A stretch of 64,000 nt of DNA from NCBI RefSeq assembly GCF_030012215.1, contig NZ_JASCXX010000004.1:186001-250000 (forward strand), written 5' to 3'. The position numbers and the translations under genes were made by a program. The notes under the pieces were generated by a model. It had not been told where the DNA came from. It did no database searches and was given only the letters and a program-made list of their open reading frames with translations. Positions 9,902 through 19,895 of this stretch are shown here, piece by piece. The number at the start of each line of letters is the position of its first letter. Position 1 is the stretch's first letter. Source of the stretch: Anaerobaca lacustris. GTDB lineage: Bacteria > Planctomycetota > Phycisphaerae > Sedimentisphaerales > Anaerobacaceae.

Positions 9902-11248
9902 TCACTCATATCGCAAGACCTCCACCGGTCGCGTCAACGCCGCAACGATGGCGGGCGTCAGGGCCCCGATCGCGGCGGCCCCAATTGCCAGTGCGACAAT
10001 CGGCAGAGCCGACGCCCAGTCCACCTCGTTCGGGATTCGCGCGAACATATACACGCTGCTGCTCCACAGCTTCAGGCCGAAGAGCACGCGGATCGCCTCT
10101 TCCACGGCGTTGATGTTCTTCGTGATCGCGTAGCCGCCGACGGCCCCGATGGCGGCCCCCACGACCCCGACGGTCATGCCGAAACCGAGAAAGATCCAGG
10201 CCACCGAGACGCTGGCGGCGCCGCAGCTCTTGAGGATGGCGATGTCGCGCTGCTTGAGCCGGACGATCATGTAGAAGATGCAGAAGACCAGCACCACCAC
10301 CGTGAAGCTGACCACACCGAAGATCAGCAGGAGCACGCCCATCTGCTTGCGGATCTCCTCGACGTAGCGGCGCTGCATCTCGCGCGCCGTGACGATCTCG
10401 GTCGCCGTCTTTCTCCAATACTCACTCCAGCCAAGCTGCCGCTCGGCGAACACGTCCCACAGGCCGCGAATCTGAGCTACCGCCAGCGCGGGGTCCGTCC
10501 CGGGCTTGAGCTTGATGTTGATCGTCGTGGCCGGAGCGTCCTGACCGGGATAAAGCACATCCGCCAGGGTCTCGATCGGGACATAGACGAAGCCGGTGTC
10601 GAGATCGTGTACCCCCGTGAAGACAATGTCGGCAATGTGAAATGGCAACAGCTTCCGCCTGGGCGTCCGGTCGGAATCGTCGGTTGCGTCCATGGTTCCC
10701 GTGGTGAGGACCACGCGCTGGCCGAGCATCTCCTCAAGGACGGCGGTTTGATCGTATTCGTCGGTGTTCGGGTCGGCCTCGGCAACGACACCGATCCCAA
10801 CGAACCCTCCGTCGGCATCCGGCATCTCCGGCACTTCGAACGAAGGTTCGCCCGGCAGCGGCCTTTGGCGAAGCAGCGCATCCTTGAACCCGGTGACGCG
10901 GGCCCGCGCGACTGCCTCGATCCCCCAGATGCTGACCGGCCGCACGTTTCCGATCCCGACGTTCAGCAGCCCCTGGCTGTACAGCGTGCCGGTGGCGGCC
11001 TCAACGATGTCAGTCTGTTCGAGCCGCTCAACGAGCAAAGGGTATCTATGGATGGGCACGCCCGGCGGCGGCGCGATCACCACGTCGCCGAGCATCTCGA
11101 CGGCGCTTCGCTCGAAGGCGTTGATGAAGCCGGTGAACAGACTGGCCACCACGATCAGCAGCGAGACCGACAGCGCCACGGCGGCGATGCTCAAGAAGAT
11201 GATCCGCCGCTTTCGAAGATACCTCAGCCAGAGGAATAGTTTCAGCAT
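9902..11248 (-). CDS. LolC/LolE-like ABC permease (first copy)
   Basis: Membrane partner in the same putative lipoprotein exporter. N-terminal RYLRKRRIIFLSIAAVALSV helix, ~240-residue periplasmic domain (with acidic insert around EMPDADGG and DRTPRRKLL), three C-terminal helices, and the coupling motif RLKQRDIAILKSCGAASVS. 448 aa from ATG 11248; a TTG 21 bases upstream overlaps no useful signal. It follows lysS by 29 bases. In Gammaproteobacteria the periplasmic regions of LolC and LolE differ in binding LolA versus lipoprotein; which role this copy has cannot be told here, and no lolA is in the window. Confidence 0.87.
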   Translation of the reverse strand: MLKLFLWLRYLRKRRIIFLSIAAVALSVSLLIVVASLFTGFINAFERSAVEMLGDVVIAPPPGVPIHRYPLLVERLEQTDIVEAATGTLYSQGLLNVGIGNVRPVSIWGIEAVARARVTGFKDALLRQRPLPGEPSFEVPEMPDADGGFVGIGVVAEADPNTDEYDQTAVLEEMLGQRVVLTTGTMDATDDSDRTPRRKLLPFHIADIVFTGVHDLDTGFVYVPIETLADVLYPGQDAPATTINIKLKPGTDPALAVAQIRGLWDVFAERQLGWSEYWRKTATEIVTAREMQRRYVEEIRKQMGVLLLIFGVVSFTVVVLVFCIFYMIVRLKQRDIAILKSCGAASVSVAWIFLGFGMTVGVVGAAIGAVGGYAITKNINAVEEAIRVLFGLKLWSSSVYMFARIPNEVDWASALPIVALAIGAAAIGALTPAIVAALTRPVEVLRYE

Positions 11249-11277
11249 CGAGAAACCTGAATGCCACAATCGCGCAA

Positions 11278-12747
11278 TCAGCCCGCCGTCGGCGCGTCCA
11301 CCGGCTTCAGGTGCGGGAACAGGATCACGTCGCGAATCGTCGTCGCACCCGTCAGAATCATCACCAGCCGGTCGATTCCAATCCCCAGCCCGCCGGCCGG
11401 CGGCATGCCATACTTCAGGGCCTTGATGAAATCGGTGTCCATCGTGGCCATCGTATCCTCCTGGCCTTTGAGCTGCACCAGGAAATTCTCATATTGCCGG
11501 GCGGGATCGTTCAGCTCGGTATAGGCGTTGGCCAACTCCATGCCGGCAATGAACAGCTCGAAGCGCTCGGCGTACCGCGGATCGGTCTTGCTGCGCTTCG
11601 TGAGCGGGCAGAGAACCGCCGGGTAGTCCAGGACGAATGTCGGATCGATCAATGCATCCTCGACAGTCGCCTCGAACACCTCGTTGACCACGACGGCATC
11701 GTCCATCGCGGATTCGTTCAGCTCCAGCGCGCGGGCCTTGTGACGGACGGCGTCGATATCGTCGATGTCGCAGCCGCTGTGCTCCTTGAGCAGATCGGCG
11801 TACCGGACTCGTCGCCAGGGCCGGGTCAGATTGATGTCGAAATCACCGAACTTGACGGTGGCGTCGGTACAGTGAGCGGCCACGCATGACCCGATGAGTT
11901 CCTCGGTCAGGTCCATCATGACGTTGTAGTCGCCGTACGCCTGATAGACCTCGATCATGGTGAATTCGGGATTGTGCCGCCGGCTGAGTCCTTCATTGCG
12001 AAAACTGCGATTGATCTCGAAGACCCGCTCCAGCCCGCCGACGAGCAGGCGCTTGAGGAACAGCTCGGGCGAGATCCGAAGGTACAGATCGAGGTCGAGA
12101 CTGTTGTGATGCGTGATGAACGGCTTGGCGGCCGCCCCGCCGGCGATAGCCTGCATCATGGGCGTCTCCACTTCGAGAAAGCCCCTGGCTTCGAGGAACT
12201 GACGGATGGTGGCAATGATGGCGCTTCGTTTCTTGAACCGCTCCATGACCTCCGGGTTGGCCCACAGGTCCACATATCGCTGGCGATACCGCTGGTCGAT
12301 GTCGGCCAGACCGTGGAACTTCTCCGGCGGTTGCGAAAGACACTTGCTCAGGAACGTCAGGCCGTTTTCTTCGACCCAGACGGTGATCTCGCCCGTGCGG
12401 GTCCTTCCGAGCTGGCCGGCGGCACCGATGATGTCGCCCAGGTCAAGCAGCTTGGCCAGCGGCCACTGGTCTTTCACGATGCTCTTGCTGAGTCCGACCT
12501 GGATGGTGCCGCTACGGTCCCGCAGGGTGATGAAGATCAGTTTGCCGATATCGCGGAACAAGACGATCCGCCCGGCACAGCGCGCCTGCTGGCCTTCCTG
12601 TTCGTCCTGGAATCGCGCCTTGATCGACTCGGCCGGCTCGACCGGCTCGTACCGCGACCCGTAGGGGTCGATCCCCAGGGCCTCAAGCTTCTCGATCTTC
12701 TCCTGTCGTTGCTGCTCGAACTTGTCTGTATCGGTTTGACTCGTCAA
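11278..12747 (-). CDS. lysS: Lysyl-tRNA synthetase, class II
   Basis: Charges tRNA-Lys in the cytosol. The N-terminal OB fold (residues ~60-150, AGRIVLFRDIGKLIFITLRD) is followed by class II motif 1 (RFLEARGFLEVETPMM-like), motif 2 (FEINRSFRNEGLSRRHNPEF) and motif 3 (PPAGGLGIGIDRLVMILTG). 489 aa is normal. No ATG fits: the frame begins with TTG 12747 preceded by AAGGCAGGA at ideal spacing, and MTSQTDTDKFEQQRQEKIEKL supplies the family N-terminal helix. It heads or shares an operon with the Lol permeases. Class II type is clear; no lysK is present here. Confidence 0.95.
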   Translation of the reverse strand: MTSQTDTDKFEQQRQEKIEKLEALGIDPYGSRYEPVEPAESIKARFQDEQEGQQARCAGRIVLFRDIGKLIFITLRDRSGTIQVGLSKSIVKDQWPLAKLLDLGDIIGAAGQLGRTRTGEITVWVEENGLTFLSKCLSQPPEKFHGLADIDQRYRQRYVDLWANPEVMERFKKRSAIIATIRQFLEARGFLEVETPMMQAIAGGAAAKPFITHHNSLDLDLYLRISPELFLKRLLVGGLERVFEINRSFRNEGLSRRHNPEFTMIEVYQAYGDYNVMMDLTEELIGSCVAAHCTDATVKFGDFDINLTRPWRRVRYADLLKEHSGCDIDDIDAVRHKARALELNESAMDDAVVVNEVFEATVEDALIDPTFVLDYPAVLCPLTKRSKTDPRYAERFELFIAGMELANAYTELNDPARQYENFLVQLKGQEDTMATMDTDFIKALKYGMPPAGGLGIGIDRLVMILTGATTIRDVILFPHLKPVDAPTAG

Positions 12748-12776
12748 CGTCCTGCCTTCCGCAATCGGCCCACCCG

Positions 12777-15113
12777 TCAGTTCGCCACCAGCGCATCGGC
12801 CTCGATCAGTCTGGTCTTGACGACCAACAGGCCCACCGCCAGTTGCGGATCGGCTTCGAGCGTCTCTTCCAGCGTGCGCTTCTTGTAGGAATCGCCATGC
12901 TCGTCACGGGCCGCCTGGACGAGAACGTCGTTGTCCCTCTGCACTTCGATCATGGCCCTCAACTCGTTGCTGTCGAGTTCCATCTCCACGTTCGGCCCGA
13001 CCCCCCAATCCTTGCCCCCTTCTCTCTCGACCGCCTCGCGACTCTTGACGCGTTGTCCGCTCGGAAGGTGATAGTAGGCCATGGTGTACTTCAACTGTGC
13101 GCCGCCGCCGGGATAGTGCGTGATGCCCTGCACGCTCCCCTTGCCGTGGGTTCGGCTGCCCACGAGAACAGCCCGCCCGTGCCTGGCGTCGGCCAGCGCG
13201 CCGGCCACGATCTCCGAGGCGCTGGCGCTGCTGGAGTTGATGAGAATCACCAGCGGATAGTTCGGGTGCGTCCCTCGTCGATGGGCATACTCGTAGCTGG
13301 GGATCATCCCGACCTTCGGCTGCGTTCGAACGATCAGTCCTTCCTGGATGAACTTGTCGACCACCTTGACGGCGCTGTCGAGCAGCCCGCCCGTGTTGAA
13401 ACGCAGATCGACGATCAGGCCTTTGAGCCCTTGCGATTCGAGCTCGCGCAAAACACGTTCGAAGTCGCCGACGGTCTCCCCGGAAAAGCTGGTGATACGC
13501 ACATAACCGATCTGATGGATTGGATCGACCACGTACAGCCACATCCCGGCCTCGGTTCTCTGCCAGCCACGAATGGTGGGCACGATGATGCGGTCCCGCG
13601 TGATCGTGATCTCCTCGGCCCTGTCTTCGGCCGGCCTCTTGACCGCCAGGGTCACAGTCGTTCCCCTTGGGCCGGTGATCTTCTTGACGGCACACGTCAG
13701 ACTCATGTCCTTCGTGGGCAGGCCATCGACGGCCTCAATCACATCGCCGGCATCCAGACCCGCGCGGTAGGCGGGCGTGTCCGGCAGCAGACTGGCAATG
13801 GTCAGCAACCCCCGCGGCTTGGAGATCTCGATCCCGATGCCCGAGAACTCGTTCATCATCATCTTCTCGAAATCCTGCACCTGTCGCGGCCAGACCATGA
13901 CGGTATAGGGATCGAGCGTCTTCAGCGCCGCTTCCGAGAAATGGGCGACGAGCGGACGCCGGGGCAGTTGCACCGTCGCGTCGTTCAACGCCAGGGCCTT
14001 CTTGAGGACGGCCAGAAAGTCGTCCTTGCCAAAGCCCTGCGCGCGCGCCTCGACCTCCTCGCGCAGCCCCATCAGCGCCACAGACCAGGCCGTAACCTTC
14101 TCGGGTGTCGGCGCCGGATAAGACCCGTCGGCGTTTGGGTCCCGCACGCTGGCGATCACCAGCACCTGGGCCAGGTGATCGCAGCGCGTGATGGCCTCGG
14201 TCGCCATCCGGACGTAATCGATGCTGTTGACATAATGCAGGCTCAGCGCATCCATGGCCCGCTCGAACATCCGCTCCTCGATCCCGTCGAACCGCTCCTT
14301 GCGCGTCTCGCACGGGCTGTCCCGGAACGAACCGGCAATACCAGCCTTGTCGAGAAGCTCTTCGGCATGCTCGGAATACCCGCGATTGTTCGGGTCGATG
14401 GCCTTCAGCCAGTAGTAGTAACCTGCATAGGCGTCGAGCCACTTGCCCTCGGCCTCGAGAATCACGCTGCGGTCCACACTGACCTGAAGAACCTTCTGGA
14501 CGAATGGATCGACCAGCAATGCCGCCTTCTGCGGCTCGGTGGCGAACTCTGTGGCTTTGACGAGCACCGCCAGAATGTCCGTGACGTTGTTGGGCTCGTT
14601 GGGCTCGTCGTCGGCCAGCAGCAGCGCGTCTTCATCGAGCTCGGCCACGGGCGGGGGATCGATTCGTGACAGGTCTACCACGGCCTTGAGCTCTTCGAGC
14701 TTGCGCAATTGCTCGGCGTATGCCTCGGCGCGGGCGGCCTGCCGCCGTTGGCTGATGTGCTCGTGTTCCTGGACAATGCGCTCAAGCTGCTCGGCCTGCC
14801 GACCGTTGGAGGCCTTGGCCTTCTGGATCAGGCCATCGGCCTCGTCGAACAGGCCCTGATAGATCCTGCGGCAGGCTTCGCTTATGAGATCGACCTGTGC
14901 GGAACCCTCGGTAGCGGCCTTGCCCTCTTTGGTTGCAGCGCTCGAAAGCGAGCGAGCGGACTGCGCCGAGCAACTGTGGCCTCCAAACCAACTGGAGAAG
15001 GCCAAGGCCAACGTACACGAAAGAAAAACCAGGTTCCAAACGCGAGCGTGCCGGGTCCTGCCCTTACCGCATCTGGAGTCAGACGAAGACCCGTTTGATT
15101 CTTGCGCTGTCAA
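12777..15113 (-). CDS. S41-family C-terminal processing peptidase with PDZ domain
   Basis: Secreted/periplasmic serine protease of the Ctp/Prc type, 778 aa, with a long N-terminal region. Signal peptide ~25-50 (VWNLVFLSCTLALAFSSWF), helical/TPR-like region to ~370, PDZ domain from GIGIEISKPRGLLTIASLLP to LAVKR, then the S41 core: GYVRITSFSG, LIVDLRFNTGGLL, ILINSSSASASEIVAGAL (nucleophilic Ser) and SRTHGKGSVQ (catalytic Lys). All catalytic parts are intact. The start is TTG 15113, with AAAGGAG seven bases upstream and no in-frame ATG before the signal peptide. Substrate unknown; Ctp proteases trim lipoproteins and wall hydrolase regulators in other bacteria. Confidence 0.92.
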   Translation of the reverse strand: MTAQESNGSSSDSRCGKGRTRHARVWNLVFLSCTLALAFSSWFGGHSCSAQSARSLSSAATKEGKAATEGSAQVDLISEACRRIYQGLFDEADGLIQKAKASNGRQAEQLERIVQEHEHISQRRQAARAEAYAEQLRKLEELKAVVDLSRIDPPPVAELDEDALLLADDEPNEPNNVTDILAVLVKATEFATEPQKAALLVDPFVQKVLQVSVDRSVILEAEGKWLDAYAGYYYWLKAIDPNNRGYSEHAEELLDKAGIAGSFRDSPCETRKERFDGIEERMFERAMDALSLHYVNSIDYVRMATEAITRCDHLAQVLVIASVRDPNADGSYPAPTPEKVTAWSVALMGLREEVEARAQGFGKDDFLAVLKKALALNDATVQLPRRPLVAHFSEAALKTLDPYTVMVWPRQVQDFEKMMMNEFSGIGIEISKPRGLLTIASLLPDTPAYRAGLDAGDVIEAVDGLPTKDMSLTCAVKKITGPRGTTVTLAVKRPAEDRAEEITITRDRIIVPTIRGWQRTEAGMWLYVVDPIHQIGYVRITSFSGETVGDFERVLRELESQGLKGLIVDLRFNTGGLLDSAVKVVDKFIQEGLIVRTQPKVGMIPSYEYAHRRGTHPNYPLVILINSSSASASEIVAGALADARHGRAVLVGSRTHGKGSVQGITHYPGGGAQLKYTMAYYHLPSGQRVKSREAVEREGGKDWGVGPNVEMELDSNELRAMIEVQRDNDVLVQAARDEHGDSYKKRTLEETLEADPQLAVGLLVVKTRLIEADALVAN

Positions 15114-15243
15114 TGACCGCTCCTTTCAGTTATTGGAGGCCCCGGCCGCGACGAGGTAAATCCACAGAATAAGCCGGCCTCAGCGATTCCAGGCCGATGG
15201 GCCTGGAATCGCCGGGCAAGCGCAAAGGTCGTTGCCCCTGTAT

Positions 15244-16188
15244 CTACAGACACTCCTGCGCCTTGCCGGCACAGCCGAGGACATGCAGCTTGTGGCGGAC
15301 CATATCGCGAATGGCATCGCGGCCCGGCCCCAGATACTTGCGCGGGTCGAACTCCGCCGGCTTCTCGGCGAAGACCTGGCGAATCTTGGCCGTCAGGGCC
15401 ATTCGCAAGTCCGTGTCGATGTTGACTTTGCACATGGCCATCTTCGAGGCCCTGGTCACCATCTCCTCCGGAACCCCCATGGCGTCCGGCATCTTACCGC
15501 CGTACTTGTTGATCAAATCCTTGAACTCTTTCAGCACGCTGCTGGACCCGTGCATCACCAGCGGGAAACCCGGCAGCCTGCGACCGATCTCCTCTATTAC
15601 GTCGAACGCCAGCGTTGGTGCGGTCTTGAACTTGTACGCCCCGTGGCTGGTCCCACAGGCGATGGCCAGCGAATCGCAGCCGCTCTTCTCGACGAACTCC
15701 ACCGCCTGATCCGGATCGGCAATATGCTTGCTGACGTCATCAACACCAACGACATCTTCCTCAATGCCACCGAGCTGCCCGAGCTCGGCCTCGACGACGA
15801 CGCCCCGAGGATGGGCGTATTCGACCACCTTCTTGGTGATCGCGATGTTCTCTTCGAAGGGCAGGTGCGAGCCGTCGATCATGATCGAGGTAAATCCGTC
15901 GTCCACGAACTCCTTGCAGGTCTCGAACGTATCGCCGTGATCGAGGTTTATGGCAACAGGGATGTCCGGGTTCTCTTTGACCACAACGTCAATGATGGCC
16001 TTGAGATAGCTGTTCTTGGCATACTCCCGGGCGCCTCGGGAGATCTGGAGGATCAGGGGGGCCTTCTCTTCAGCGATCGCCTGGACGATCCCCTGCGTGA
16101 TCTCCATGTTGTTGACGTTGAAGGCGCCGATGGCATAGCCATTCTTGTAAGCCATCTCGAACATCTTTTTGGTGTTGACTAACGGCAT
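15244..16188 (-). CDS. fba: Class II fructose-bisphosphate aldolase
   Basis: Zn-dependent aldolase splitting or forming fructose-1,6-bisphosphate in glycolysis/gluconeogenesis. Characteristic blocks: GYAIGAFNVNNMEITQGI, NLDHGDTFE (catalytic Asp/Zn His), SIMIDGSHLPFEENI, VEAELGQLGGIEEDVVG (Glu and loop), GTSHGAYKF (Zn His), PLVMHGSSSV (Zn His), KVNIDTDLRMA. 314 aa suits the GatY/FbaA-B group; KTAPTLAFDVIEEI and the absence of tagatose-specific context favour FBP. Strong AAGGAG before ATG. Monocistronic by spacing (130 bases on either side). Confidence 0.95.
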   Translation of the reverse strand: MPLVNTKKMFEMAYKNGYAIGAFNVNNMEITQGIVQAIAEEKAPLILQISRGAREYAKNSYLKAIIDVVVKENPDIPVAINLDHGDTFETCKEFVDDGFTSIMIDGSHLPFEENIAITKKVVEYAHPRGVVVEAELGQLGGIEEDVVGVDDVSKHIADPDQAVEFVEKSGCDSLAIACGTSHGAYKFKTAPTLAFDVIEEIGRRLPGFPLVMHGSSSVLKEFKDLINKYGGKMPDAMGVPEEMVTRASKMAMCKVNIDTDLRMALTAKIRQVFAEKPAEFDPRKYLGPGRDAIRDMVRHKLHVLGCAGKAQECL

Positions 16189-16317
16189 AGTCTGCTCCTT
16201 ACAAAGTGTCTAAAAGAACGAGTCAGAGCCGCCCGAATCGCGCGTTCGACGATCCTGAGGGCAACCCATGAGACCCCAACCCCATTGAATCGCTCGGACT
16301 TGACGCAGGCCCGGGCT

Positions 16318-19272
16318 CTAATAGGTCTCCGAAACCCCCAGATCCGTGTACCGGCGCAGGCCAAAAGCCAGCTCCGGCACCCCCTGAGGCCAGAGACTCA
16401 CCACGAAGCTCTGTTCGTCGAGCGACTCATCGGCACTGAGCGTCATCGCCAGATTCATCCGATGGTATCTACGAATCAACGTTATATCACTTCGGGTGCC
16501 CTCGCCATAGTCAAAATCATATTGCTGGGAGAAAACTGCGGTGTACCTTGGATCGATCACGTAGGTGGCGGCAAATGTGACCGCGTTGGAGCCCCTCTCC
16601 CTGCCGCTGACGACCCGCCGCAGATACCGGCTGCCAACGTAGTAGCTCAGGTTCGGCCAGCACAGACGTGAGAAACCCACGTTAATCTGGTCAAACACCC
16701 CGCTGCGCATGTCATAATGCATGTCCGCCAGGACGGACGTCGTGTCCGTGAGCCGCAATGCTGCATCGGTCCCGATGTAGTCGCGGCGAGGCCCGAACAT
16801 CCCCGTGGCACGCCGGTCCCGTGGCAACAGCACGCTCCCGGAGGGGTTTGCCAGAGGGATGAACGGCTGGTTCCAGAGGATTTGATCCGGGCCGGCGCTC
16901 GCGTCGCCGGGGTCGCTGACCCATACGAAGTCGAGGTTCAGCTTCAACCAGTCAACCGTTCGCTGGCCGTCCGGTCCGACGGGGCCCCGCTTGGTCTGCC
17001 AACGTTGGTAGATGCCAAGGTCCAGGACATCCCGCTGCTCGACGGCCTTGTGGCTGTGCGTATACGCCACGGCCGTCAACTGAGGGCTGACCACATGCCG
17101 CAGTTGGTTGAGGTCCCAGAATCGCGACTGCACATCCGGATAAACCCGCCAAAACGACGGCGCCGACATCCTGATGCCGCCTTCCCCGATCCACACGGCA
17201 TCCTGACGCTCCGCGGGAGAGTCGTCCAGGGCCGACTGAAACCCGCCCCCGTCTTCGTAGCCGAACGTACCGGCCACAAACGGCACGATCCTGACCCGGC
17301 CCACGGCCAACGGCATGTCCACCTCGTTGCGGGTCATCGTGTACATGAAGAACTCCTCCGAACCTCTCGAAGGGGCCTCTTCATTGTAGCGATAGCGATA
17401 CCGGCTGATCTGGTTGTTGCTGTAGAATGTCAGGCGGTCCTGGAGGAACGACTGGCCGGTCCAATGGAACTGCGCGCTCGGCATCTCCTCGACCTTGTCG
17501 AGGAAATCATTGATCCGAGCCTTTCCCAGCAAAGACAGGCCCCAGTTGTCTTCGATCCGCTTGAGGTGCAGCAGGGTCTCCTGTTCCTTTCCGACGTTGA
17601 ACTCGCTGCGATAATACTGCTGGAGAAAATTCTCATCGGACAGATAGCTGGCCTCAGCCGTCAGTTGCCATCCAAAAGGCAGGAAGTGGCGATGCTGGAA
17701 CTTCAGCCGCCCACGGACATCCTCGGAGAATTCCACGTTCTTCTGGGACCGGCTGAGCCGATCGGTTCCGTCGTCGGCAATCATATAGCCCAGCAGGCGA
17801 CCGAAATAGGCCTGTCGCTCGTACTCGATGTCGATGCCGCCCCCGACGCCGCGTTTGCCGTAATAATCCAGCGACAGCGTGCTATCGGTCCCCTCCGGCT
17901 CGCGAAGCCCGAGGATGCGACTGAGGAACCACTGCGTCTCGACAGACGTTCCATACGTCCTGCTGTGGCCAACCTTCGCTGATCTGAGGGGGACGTCGGG
18001 CCTTTGGAGGTTCGGCCGGAGCGACGGCAAACCGAAGATCGTGGTGTCATAGTACTTGAACCGGACGCCGTCCATCTGGGCGTCGAAACCGGCATCGACG
18101 GCAGCGCTATCGGCCCGTTCATCGTCTGCCACCATATCGGTGATATGCACCTTCTCAGCCGTCACCGACAACTGGGGCGTGTGGAATTCGCTTGTTGTCA
18201 CGGTGACGCCGTGCGCCTCGAATTCGTTCGCGGCCACTTGTCTCAGTCGGTCGGCGCGGACGTAGATGGGGATGTTCCGCAGGGGATCGAACGTTCGCAT
18301 CATCGCATCATCGATCAGCCCGCGCTGCCGACGAAGATCGTAATACAACTGGTTGGCGCGAATGGTCCGCTGGCCCTGCCGGATGTGAACGTCGCCGGAA
18401 ACGTAGATTTCGCCGACCCCCTGCCGTTGCCCCGGCATCGGATCCGTTCCCACCCGATTCGCATCGGTCGGATAGCGCCACAGGACGAGGTTGTCGGCCT
18501 CCAGCTCGTAGACCGTCGAGCCGGTCTTCTGTGCGTCCTGCTGTTGCCACCACGCATAAAGCCGCCCCATGATGGTCGTTACCTCTACATCGGCCTCCCT
18601 CGTGATCTCGATGGTCAGGGGAGCCTCAGTCAGCGGCGCCCAACTGAGCGTATGGCCGGCGGCAGGACCGGCGCGCCGAGGCCCCAGAAGCGATGCAGCG
18701 CCGCGCGACGGCGGCGATTCGGATTCCGATGGGCCGTCGAAGCTGCCGGAATCGAAGGCTTCGAGAGCCCGCCTGTACAGCAGCAGTCCCTCTGGACTGC
18801 CCGTCTCGGTTCGGTCGGCGGTGACGAAGATCTCGCCGTCGAGATCGAACCTCAGCACCGTCGCCTTGCCCTGTTCGACCGACGCCACCTCCAAGCCGGC
18901 CTTCCTCAGACCGGCCGCCTGTTCCTGCGACACCAGGCCGCTCAGATAGATGTAGACCTGATATCGGGTGGCCTCTGCGTCTTCGGCATCGGCGCCGACC
19001 ACGTCAATCCGCAGCACGGCGCTCTGGGCAGCCAGTTGCAGACCCGCGACAGCCATGCTGAAACCATCGCGGCAAACCAACAGATGCTGTCCGGCCTCGC
19101 CTTTCTGACGCAGCAGGTCCCTGGTGGCGATGCGAAGGTCCTGAACGAGCCAACGCCGCGGCGCCAACGAACCGGCGCTGGACGACTCACCCGACGGGTC
19201 TTCCGGGCCGCCCGATGCCGACAAGGGCAGCATCCACAACAATGCACCTGCAATCAGTAGCTGATATCGCAT
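16318..19272 (-). CDS. lptD: LptD-like LPS-assembly outer-membrane protein (OstA/LptD)
   Basis: Predicted outer-membrane translocon that inserts LPS, 984 aa (E. coli ~784). Signal peptide (YQLLIAGALLWMLPLSASG), an N-terminal ~250-residue region unlike known domains, a LptA/OstA-type jelly roll (~265-400: VGEIYVSGDVHIRQGQRTI, RANQLYYDLRRQRGLIDDA, RADRLRQVAANEFEAHGVTV), then a large C-terminal barrel (RVYPDVQSRFWDLNQLRHVV, YTHSHKAVE, typical for LptD). The Cys pairs needed for the E. coli inter-domain disulphides are not present; only a few scattered Cys remain. Divergent from the small gene at 19464. This supports an LPS-bearing diderm. Confidence 0.83.
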   Translation of the reverse strand: MRYQLLIAGALLWMLPLSASGGPEDPSGESSSAGSLAPRRWLVQDLRIATRDLLRQKGEAGQHLLVCRDGFSMAVAGLQLAAQSAVLRIDVVGADAEDAEATRYQVYIYLSGLVSQEQAAGLRKAGLEVASVEQGKATVLRFDLDGEIFVTADRTETGSPEGLLLYRRALEAFDSGSFDGPSESESPPSRGAASLLGPRRAGPAAGHTLSWAPLTEAPLTIEITREADVEVTTIMGRLYAWWQQQDAQKTGSTVYELEADNLVLWRYPTDANRVGTDPMPGQRQGVGEIYVSGDVHIRQGQRTIRANQLYYDLRRQRGLIDDAMMRTFDPLRNIPIYVRADRLRQVAANEFEAHGVTVTTSEFHTPQLSVTAEKVHITDMVADDERADSAAVDAGFDAQMDGVRFKYYDTTIFGLPSLRPNLQRPDVPLRSAKVGHSRTYGTSVETQWFLSRILGLREPEGTDSTLSLDYYGKRGVGGGIDIEYERQAYFGRLLGYMIADDGTDRLSRSQKNVEFSEDVRGRLKFQHRHFLPFGWQLTAEASYLSDENFLQQYYRSEFNVGKEQETLLHLKRIEDNWGLSLLGKARINDFLDKVEEMPSAQFHWTGQSFLQDRLTFYSNNQISRYRYRYNEEAPSRGSEEFFMYTMTRNEVDMPLAVGRVRIVPFVAGTFGYEDGGGFQSALDDSPAERQDAVWIGEGGIRMSAPSFWRVYPDVQSRFWDLNQLRHVVSPQLTAVAYTHSHKAVEQRDVLDLGIYQRWQTKRGPVGPDGQRTVDWLKLNLDFVWVSDPGDASAGPDQILWNQPFIPLANPSGSVLLPRDRRATGMFGPRRDYIGTDAALRLTDTTSVLADMHYDMRSGVFDQINVGFSRLCWPNLSYYVGSRYLRRVVSGRERGSNAVTFAATYVIDPRYTAVFSQQYDFDYGEGTRSDITLIRRYHRMNLAMTLSADESLDEQSFVVSLWPQGVPELAFGLRRYTDLGVSETY

Positions 19273-19463
19273 CCCGCGATGGTCTCATAAACAACTTGGG
19301 CATCCTGCACGACTTAGGTTTGGACGAGATTATAGCCCCCCGCTCGGGCAAAGCCAGCAAAAACCCCACGCGGATCAGACGCCGCTTGATTCGATCGGGC
19401 CCTTGCGATAGAACGGACCCGCTGAAACGCAACCGACCGCACAAAAACGCCTTGGCACGGACG

Positions 19464-19760
19464 ATGAACATGGCTCGACAGGACTACACCCCGCATCAGC
19501 AAAACATCATCTCGGGGTACTATAAGAACCTCGATACGATCATGCTCGCCAAGCTTCAGGAACTGGTCACCGAACTGTACCTGGCCGATACACAGGCCAA
19601 GCGCGACCGCCTCTGGAAGCGGGTCGAGCAGGCCATGACCAAATTGCACATCCCGGCGACGCTGGCCGGGCATATCATGGCGGCCAAGGACGTCGAAATC
19701 CTCGCCGCCAACCTTCAGGACTGGCTCAAGAAGAAAGGCACCGCCTCCGGCAGACCGTAG
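19464..19760 (+). CDS. Small conserved hypothetical protein
   Basis: 98-aa soluble, mainly helical protein without signal peptide. Recognisable core ARQDYTPHQQNIISGYYKNL at the N-terminus, then LAKLQELVTELYLADT, KRDRLWKRVEQAMTKL and AAKDVEILAANLQDWL. I recall similar short proteins in Planctomycetes genomes with no known function. Two in-frame ATGs (19464, 19470) are possible; no strong Shine-Dalgarno separates them. It lies divergent to lptD and 135 bases before pilT. Nothing in the sequence gives a function. Confidence 0.72.
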   Translation: MNMARQDYTPHQQNIISGYYKNLDTIMLAKLQELVTELYLADTQAKRDRLWKRVEQAMTKLHIPATLAGHIMAAKDVEILAANLQDWLKKKGTASGRP

Positions 19761-19895
19761 GACAGTCGGCCGCGGTCTCTGCAAGCAGACCTTCCCCTGA
19801 GGCCGCCGAACCTGTATACTGTAGAGGAGTCAGGCAAAGCGGATGGGCGCGTGGGGAGGAATCCGCAATCCGAGACGCATACGACGGAGAACGAT

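Noticed and set aside
8541-11248. Reading the two permeases plus ATPase as a MacB-type macrolide exporter
   Set aside because: MacB fuses ATPase and permease in one chain and pairs with MacA; here two separate permeases and one ATPase with LolD-like Q-loop fit LolCDE better.
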